A stretch of 9,946 nucleotides of DNA from Bacillota bacterium (lineage in GTDB: Bacteria; Bacillota; Clostridia; Christensenellales; Aristaeellaceae), in NCBI GenBank assembly GCA_009787135.1, contig WRGP01000184.1:1-9946 (forward strand), in the 5' to 3' direction. Positions within the stretch are counted from its first letter, which is position 1; every line of letters begins with the position of its first letter. The notes below the pieces were generated by a model. That model was given only the letters and a program-made list of their open reading frames with translations. It was not told where the DNA came from and did not search any database. Shown here piece after piece: positions 5,846-9,946 of this stretch. The translations under genes and the position numbers were made by a program.

Positions 5846-6581
5846 AATCTGCGGATAGCGCTTTTTTATACTCAATGGGCGATATACCCATTACAAAACG
5901 AAACTGTTTGTCCAAGTGGCTTTGGTCATAGAACCCCGTGGCCTGAGCCACTTTGGCGATGGACACACCTTGCCCGATAAGCCGCTGAGCCATGCGGACA
6001 CGGTTTTGCATCTGAAATTTGTGCGGCGTGAGGCCCACCTCCCGTTTGAAAAGCCGTATCAAGTGGTCTTTGCACAGATTCGCCGCTTTGGCGAGCCGTT
6101 CAACGCGCAGGGTTTCATCCGGCTGGCGCTCAATCAGGTCCCTTATTTCTGCAACGTATGGGCAGCGTATGGATAGCTGTTCATTGCGCATGCGCAGCAG
6201 CTCGTTTATGCCATACAGAAACAGCGAAGCCTGGTTTTTCTCAAGCATTCCCCTGTCGTGCAGCAAGGGAAAAAGGGTGTTGACGGCGTTCATCAATTTG
6301 GCGTTTGCCGCTCCCCAAACGAGGTCCGCGGGTATACAAAGGGAAACCATATCAACTGGGCCGCGCGGCGTCAAGGCGTGCGTTTCATAAGGAAGAATCG
6401 CAAAAACCATCCCCGCGCCAAGCATGCTCGTCCCCCTTTGACGCCACAGCGCCATTTCACCGCGGAGCACCACGCCAACGGCACAGACCGATACATGGTT
6501 GTGCGGCGGATATGGCTTGACATGGTTTTGCAAACGGATTGCTTCCACGTACTCTGTCTTGTAGTAGAATGCCTTGGACAA
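5826..6581 (-). CDS. AraC family transcriptional regulator with cupin-type sensor domain
   Basis: The 251-residue product has the common AraC layout. An N-terminal cupin-like sensing domain (about 15-85) carries PPHNH at 25-29 and ETH at 66-68. A helical linker follows, then two helix-turn-helix motifs (about 155-180 LRVERLAKAANLCKDHLIRLF and about 205-230 VSIAKVAQATGFYDQSHLDK), ending GISPIEY as is usual. The start is TTG at 6581 with GAGGAG 8 bases upstream. The ATG five bases after that site is out of frame and encodes nothing like this family, and no in-frame ATG lies closer. It is divergent from the MarR operon and convergent with the cupin gene. The effector and targets are unknown; the cupin gene is the obvious neighbour to test. 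Confidence 0.92.
   Translation of the reverse strand: MSKAFYYKTEYVEAIRLQNHVKPYPPHNHVSVCAVGVVLRGEMALWRQRGTSMLGAGMVFAILPYETHALTPRGPVDMVSLCIPADLVWGAANAKLMNAVNTLFPLLHDRGMLEKNQASLFLYGINELLRMRNEQLSIRCPYVAEIRDLIERQPDETLRVERLAKAANLCKDHLIRLFKREVGLTPHKFQMQNRVRMAQRLIGQGVSIAKVAQATGFYDQSHLDKQFRFVMGISPIEYKKALSADSSKAPA
5834..5867 (+). terminator. Weak candidate terminator of the cupin gene
   Basis: GCGCT (5834-5838) can pair with AGCGC (5857-5861), followed by six T (5862-5867). The stem is only 5 bp with an 18-base loop and lies inside the 3' end of the AraC-type gene. The T run is the best support. Confidence 0.3.
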
Positions 6582-6601
6582 AAGCTCATCTCCTCTTTCC
6601 C

Positions 6602-6610
6602 ATTATAGCA
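6602..6610 (-). promoter_or_regulatory. Extended -10 promoter of the AraC-type gene
   Basis: The minus strand has TGCTATAAT (6610-6602), a perfect -10 with the TGn extension; no good -35 is seen at the right distance. The predicted start near 6595 falls at the first base of the GAGGAG ribosome binding site (6595-6590), so the leader would be only about 14 bases. Confidence 0.6.
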
Positions 6611-6646
6611 TTTTTTTGCGTAACTTTATATCCAAAAAACTTCGGC

Positions 6647-6675
6647 TTGACGCGTCCATTCCTCTCTGCTATAAT
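6647..6675 (+). promoter_or_regulatory. Near-consensus promoter of the MarR-ABC operon
   Basis: TTGACG (6647-6652) and a perfect TATAAT (6670-6675) are 17 bases apart. Such a strong promoter is normally held down by a repressor. The palindrome that starts at the last base of the -10 is the likely binding site. Confidence 0.85.
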
Positions 6676-6694
6676 TTGTTGCGTTCGCAACAAA
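6675..6694 (+). promoter_or_regulatory. Perfect 20-base palindrome, probable MarR operator
   Basis: TTTGTTGCGTTCGCAACAAA is a perfect dyad: nine-base arms around a central TT. It starts at the last base of the -10 and covers the predicted transcription start (about 6682). MarR dimers bind palindromes of about this length, often with TTGC/GCAA cores, so binding here would block polymerase and give autorepression of the operon. Confidence 0.8.
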
Positions 6695-6724
6695 CAAATG
6701 AGCAGACAAGAAAGGCCGGCATAC

Positions 6725-7168
6725 ATGGAATCCCTCATGAAATACATCGGCCGGCTAAACCGGCTCGCCATCCTTTATCGCTCCATGGAGCTGGAGGCCG
6801 AGGGCATCAACGGCATCCAGCACAGCTACATCCTTCGCGTCTGCGCCCAGCCGGGCATCACGCAGGACGAACTGGCGCAGGCGCTCCCCGTACACAAGAG
6901 CAACGTGGCCCGCCAGCTCGCGCTGCTGGAGGAGGGGGGCTACGTCACGCGCGTCCCTAAGGAGGGCGACAAGCGCGCCCTTAAGGTTTTTCCCACAGAC
7001 AAAATGCTTTCCGTATACCCAAAGGTACGCAGGGTGCTGGACGAGTGGGACGCCTGCCTCGTGGAGGATTTCACGCGGCAGCAGCGGGAGGCGCTCGCCG
7101 GCATGCTCGTCCAGATGCTGGACAGGGCCGCCCGGCGCGTGGCGGAAGCACGGAGGCTCATGCTATGA
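6725..7168 (+). CDS. MarR family transcriptional regulator
   Basis: From the ATG at 6725 the product has 147 residues, standard for MarR. The winged helix-turn-helix spans about 45-90: ITQDELAQAL, then recognition helix VHKSNVARQLALLEEGGYV (56-74), then the wing with PKEGDKRAL (78-86), where Asp82 and Arg84 match the conserved wing pair. N- and C-terminal helices would form the dimer interface. AAAGG lies 9 bases before this start. The in-frame ATG at 6698 abuts the palindromic operator and has no ribosome binding site, so it is disfavoured. The stop overlaps the start of the first ABC gene (ATGA), so regulator and exporter are coupled. It probably represses its own operon until an inducer binds; the inducer is unknown. 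Confidence 0.92.
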   Translation: MESLMKYIGRLNRLAILYRSMELEAEGINGIQHSYILRVCAQPGITQDELAQALPVHKSNVARQLALLEEGGYVTRVPKEGDKRALKVFPTDKMLSVYPKVRRVLDEWDACLVEDFTRQQREALAGMLVQMLDRAARRVAEARRLML

Positions 7169-8913
7169 AAAAGATATTCTCGTATCTCAGGCCCTTTGCG
7201 GGGGCCATGTCCTTAGGCCTTTTCATCAAGTTCATCGGCACGATCATGGATCTGCTGCTCCCTTGGATCCTGGCGTACATCATCGACACGGCCGCCCCCC
7301 GGCAGGACGCCCCGCAAATCTGGATGTGGGGCGGCGTGATGCTCGTGTGCTCCATCCTGGCGGTGGTTACCAACATCTGGGCCAACCGCATGGCATCGCG
7401 TGTCGCGCGGGATAGCGTCCGCACCCTGCGCCGCGACCTGTTCGAAAAGACCATCCGCCTTTCGGGCCGCCAGATCGACAGCCTGACCATCCCCTCGCTG
7501 GAGGCGCGCCTGACCACGGATACGTACCAGGTCCACCAGATGATCGGCATGATGCAGCGCCTGGGCGTGCGCGCGCCGATTCTGCTCATCGGCGGCATCC
7601 TGGTGACCATGACGCTCGAGCCCGTGCTGTCGCTGACACTGGTATGCATCCTGCCCTTCATCGCGCTGGTTGTATGGCAGGTGTCCCGCAAAGGCGTGCC
7701 GCTCTACACGCGCTTGCAGCAGGGGGTGGACGGCCTCATCCGCGTCATACGGGAGAACATCACCGGCATTCGCGTGGTCAAGGCGCTATCCAAAGGGGAC
7801 TATGAAAAGCGGCGCTTTGACGGCGCCAACAAAAGCGTGGCGGAGATGGAGCGGAAGGCCGCCGCCACCATGGCGCTGACAAACCCGCTCATGAACGCGC
7901 TCCTCAACCTGGGGCTTACGCTCGTGATCATCGTGGGCGCGTTCCGCGTCAACCTCGGCATCTCACAGCCGGGCAAAATCATCGCGTTTCTGTCCTATTT
8001 TACCATCATCCTCAACGCCATGATGATCATGACCCGCCTGTTTGTGATGTACTCCCGCGGCAGCGCGTCCGCAAGCCGCATCGCGGAGGTGCTGGACCTT
8101 CCCGAAGAGCTTGCGGTGATACCGGACCAGGCCGCGCCCGGCGCGGCGCCCGGCGAGCCCGCGCACATCGCCTTCGACCACGTATCCTTCTCCTATAACG
8201 GGCGGCGCGATACCTTGACGGATATAAGCTTTACGCTGCGGCGCGGCGAGACCCTTGGCATCATCGGCGCCACCGGCTCGGGCAAGAGCACGCTTTTGAA
8301 CCTGCTGATGCGCCTGTACGACGCAAGCGGCGGCGAAATCCGCATTGACGGCAGGCCCATCCAGGCCATACCCAAGGATGCGCTGCACACCATGTTCGGC
8401 GTGGTATTCCAGCACGACGCGCTCTTTGCCGAGACACTCTCGGAGAACATTGACTTTGGCCGGGGGTTGCCGCGGGAAACCATTGAGCACGCCGCACAAA
8501 TGGCGCAGGCGGCGGAATTTATCGCCGCGCTGCCGGACGGCCTTGCGCATCCGTTGACCAGCCGGGGCACGAACGTCAGCGGCGGGCAGAAGCAGCGCAT
8601 CCTCATTTCCCGCGCGCTGGCGGGCAAGCCTCACATTCTGATCCTGGACGATGCTTCCAGCAGCTTGGATTACCGCACAGACGCGGCCTTGCGGCGCGCC
8701 CTGCGCGAAAATTTCAGCGGTGTGACCACCCTCATCGTAGCCCAGCGCGTCAGCTCCATCCTGCACGCGGATCAAATTCTCGTGCTGGAGCACGGCGCCA
8801 TGCTTGGCCTCGGCACGCACGCGCAGCTCATGGAAACGTGCGAACTGTACCGGGAGATTTACTTTTCGCAGATGGGAGGCGGGGCGAATGCTGAATCAGC
8901 CGCGCGGCGTTGA
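7165..8913 (+). CDS. ABC exporter half-transporter, degenerate-site subunit of a heterodimer
   Basis: The product has 582 residues, normal for a fused membrane and ATPase half-transporter. Six membrane segments lie at about 15-40, 52-76, 130-150, 152-172, 238-260 and 272-295. The ATPase domain has A-loop FSYNG, Walker A GATGSGKST (368-376), Q-loop Gln416, signature VSGGQ (471-475) and Walker B ILILDD (Asp495). The residue after Walker B, normally the catalytic Glu, is Asp496, and the H-loop His is Gln527 (VAQRVSS). The same pair of changes is known in degenerate halves of heterodimeric exporters such as TM287/TM288 and BmrC/BmrD. GGAGG is 8 bases before the ATG. The next gene overlaps by 26 bases and should encode the catalytic partner. 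The protein is likely a plasma-membrane multidrug or peptide exporter; the substrate is unknown. Confidence 0.95.
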   Translation: MKKIFSYLRPFAGAMSLGLFIKFIGTIMDLLLPWILAYIIDTAAPRQDAPQIWMWGGVMLVCSILAVVTNIWANRMASRVARDSVRTLRRDLFEKTIRLSGRQIDSLTIPSLEARLTTDTYQVHQMIGMMQRLGVRAPILLIGGILVTMTLEPVLSLTLVCILPFIALVVWQVSRKGVPLYTRLQQGVDGLIRVIRENITGIRVVKALSKGDYEKRRFDGANKSVAEMERKAAATMALTNPLMNALLNLGLTLVIIVGAFRVNLGISQPGKIIAFLSYFTIILNAMMIMTRLFVMYSRGSASASRIAEVLDLPEELAVIPDQAAPGAAPGEPAHIAFDHVSFSYNGRRDTLTDISFTLRRGETLGIIGATGSGKSTLLNLLMRLYDASGGEIRIDGRPIQAIPKDALHTMFGVVFQHDALFAETLSENIDFGRGLPRETIEHAAQMAQAAEFIAALPDGLAHPLTSRGTNVSGGQKQRILISRALAGKPHILILDDASSSLDYRTDAALRRALRENFSGVTTLIVAQRVSSILHADQILVLEHGAMLGLGTHAQLMETCELYREIYFSQMGGGANAESAARR

Positions 8914-9946
8914 TCAAACACCCAAGGACCGCAAGAAGGTCATCGTTCGCCTGTGGCAATACCTGTACCAATTTAAGTGGCTGCTTGTCCTCGCGCTCGC
9001 GCTAACGCTTTTGAGCAACCTGCTGGCGCTGCTGGGGCCCTATCTCTCGGGCCGCGCCCTCGACGCTATAGGGCCCGCGGCCGGGGCTGTGCAATTTGAA
9101 AGCGTGTTTTTCTACTGCGGGCTCATGGTAGCGTTTTACCTCCTCTCCTCCGCCCTCACCTACGCGCTGTCCGTGGTCATGATCCGGCTGGGCCAGCGGG
9201 TGACCTACCGCATGCGCGGGGATGTCTTCAACCGGCTTTTGGACCTTCCGGTCAGCTTCTTTGACCGGCAGCAGGCCGGGGATATCATCAGCCGCCTGTC
9301 CTACGATATCGACACCGTCAACGCGTCGCTCTCCAGCGACCTGCCGCAAGTCGCCGCCAGCGTCATCACGGTGTTCGGTTCCCTGGCGATGATGCTCACC
9401 CTCTCCCCTCTGCTGGTGCTCATCTTCGCGGTAACCATCCCCGTCTCCATCGTGCTCACCCGCTACATCACCCGGCGCGTGCGGCCGCTGTTCTCCCGCC
9501 GCTCGCAAAAGCTGGGCGAGCTCAACGGTTTTGTGGAGGAGATCATCACAGGCCAGAAGACCATCAAGGCTTACCATCAGGAGGACACCTTCACGGGCCG
9601 CTTTGACAGCCAGAATATGGAAGCTATGGAGACGTATTACCGCGCCGATTACTACGGCACCATGGCCGGCCCTTTCATCAACTTCATCAATAACCTGTCC
9701 CTGTCGCTGATCAGCGTGTTCGGCGCGTTTTTATATCTGCAAGGCGGGCTTACCCTGGGCAATCTTTCATCCTTTGTGCTCTACTCCCGCAAGTTCTCCG
9801 GGCCCATCAACGAGGTGGCGAACATCCTAAGCGAGCTGCAGTCCGCGGCAGCGGCCGCGGAGCGGGTGTTCCGCATGATCGACGAGCCGCCAGAGCCAGC
9901 CGACGCGGCGGACGCTTTCACGCTGGCGGAGGCGCGCGGCGAGGTG
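8888..9946 (+). CDS. ABC exporter half-transporter, partial (partner subunit; ATPase domain beyond window)
   Basis: The first 353 codons are present and run off the right edge without a stop. A basic N-terminal tail of about 20 residues (MLNQPRGVDQTPKDRKK) comes first. The type IV exporter membrane domain follows, with the first segment at about 27-50. The coupling-helix region FFDRQQAGDIISRLSYDIDTVN and the later GFVEEIITGQKTIKAYHQED are standard ABC-exporter motifs. The visible part ends in the linker before the nucleotide-binding domain. GGGAGG lies 8 bases before the ATG, inside the preceding gene. Since the upstream half-transporter has a degenerate ATP site, this subunit is expected to carry the canonical Glu and His, which cannot be checked here. 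Genes of this pair type resemble yheI/yheH-like exporters, but no symbol is assigned. Confidence 0.92.
   Translation, partial: MLNQPRGVDQTPKDRKKVIVRLWQYLYQFKWLLVLALALTLLSNLLALLGPYLSGRALDAIGPAAGAVQFESVFFYCGLMVAFYLLSSALTYALSVVMIRLGQRVTYRMRGDVFNRLLDLPVSFFDRQQAGDIISRLSYDIDTVNASLSSDLPQVAASVITVFGSLAMMLTLSPLLVLIFAVTIPVSIVLTRYITRRVRPLFSRRSQKLGELNGFVEEIITGQKTIKAYHQEDTFTGRFDSQNMEAMETYYRADYYGTMAGPFINFINNLSLSLISVFGAFLYLQGGLTLGNLSSFVLYSRKFSGPINEVANILSELQSAAAAAERVFRMIDEPPEPADAADAFTLAEARGEV

Noticed and set aside
6698..6724. Longer MarR start at 6698
   Set aside because: It would leave a leader of about 16 bases filled by the operator with no Shine-Dalgarno; 6725 has AAAGG and gives the normal family length.
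7963..8820. Minus-strand open frame of 285 codons opposite the first half-transporter
   Set aside because: Shadow of the ABC gene caused by high GC at third positions. It has no recognisable domain and crosses the conserved ATPase motifs on the other strand.
9002..9577. Minus-strand open frame of 191 codons opposite the second half-transporter
   Set aside because: Same cause: the plus strand encodes a clear ABC exporter membrane domain, and the minus product is low-complexity Asp/Glu/His/Gly.

Overview
The window looks like chromosomal DNA of a moderately GC-rich Bacillota, probably class Clostridia. The reasons are GGAGG-type ribosome binding sites, a TTG start, a Gram-positive style Mg2+ (M-box) riboswitch with an intrinsic terminator, and the kinds of MerR/ABC and MarR/ABC cassettes present. 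Species cannot be told from the sequence. No rRNA, tRNA, CRISPR array, transposase or phage gene was seen.

Layout. (1) Positions 1-1787, minus strand: a tightly coupled operon of a MerR-type regulator, an ABC ATPase and an ABC-2 permease that runs off the left edge. Both junctions are 4-base ATGA overlaps. A promoter with a 19-bp spacer, typical of MerR targets, lies just upstream. (2) Positions 1932-5343, minus strand: one transcription unit for the Mg2+-transporting P-type ATPase MgtA. It has a consensus promoter, an M-box aptamer at the 5' end, an antiterminator/terminator switch, about 315 further leader bases rich in hairpins, the mgtA gene and a strong terminator hairpin. (3) Positions 5459-6581: a small cupin protein (plus) and an AraC-family regulator (minus), convergent and overlapping by 20 bases. 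(4) Positions 6647-9946, plus strand: a MarR-type regulator and two ABC exporter half-transporters. They are expressed from a near-consensus promoter whose start region is covered by a perfect 20-base palindrome, the likely MarR operator. The second half-transporter is cut by the right edge.

How the parts work together. Units 1 and 4 are each a regulator plus a membrane exporter, the usual design of drug- or peptide-inducible efflux loci. In unit 4 the first half-transporter has Asp in place of the catalytic Glu and Gln in place of the H-loop His, so it should be the degenerate partner of a heterodimer with the second. In unit 2, high Mg2+ should fold the aptamer and end transcription before mgtA. 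At low Mg2+ a 9-base perfect complement lets the aptamer's 3' strand disrupt the terminator. The least explained DNA is 4737-5040, between that switch and mgtA. It holds a 22-bp inverted repeat, a second hairpin and a possible Pro/Asp-containing leader ORF.
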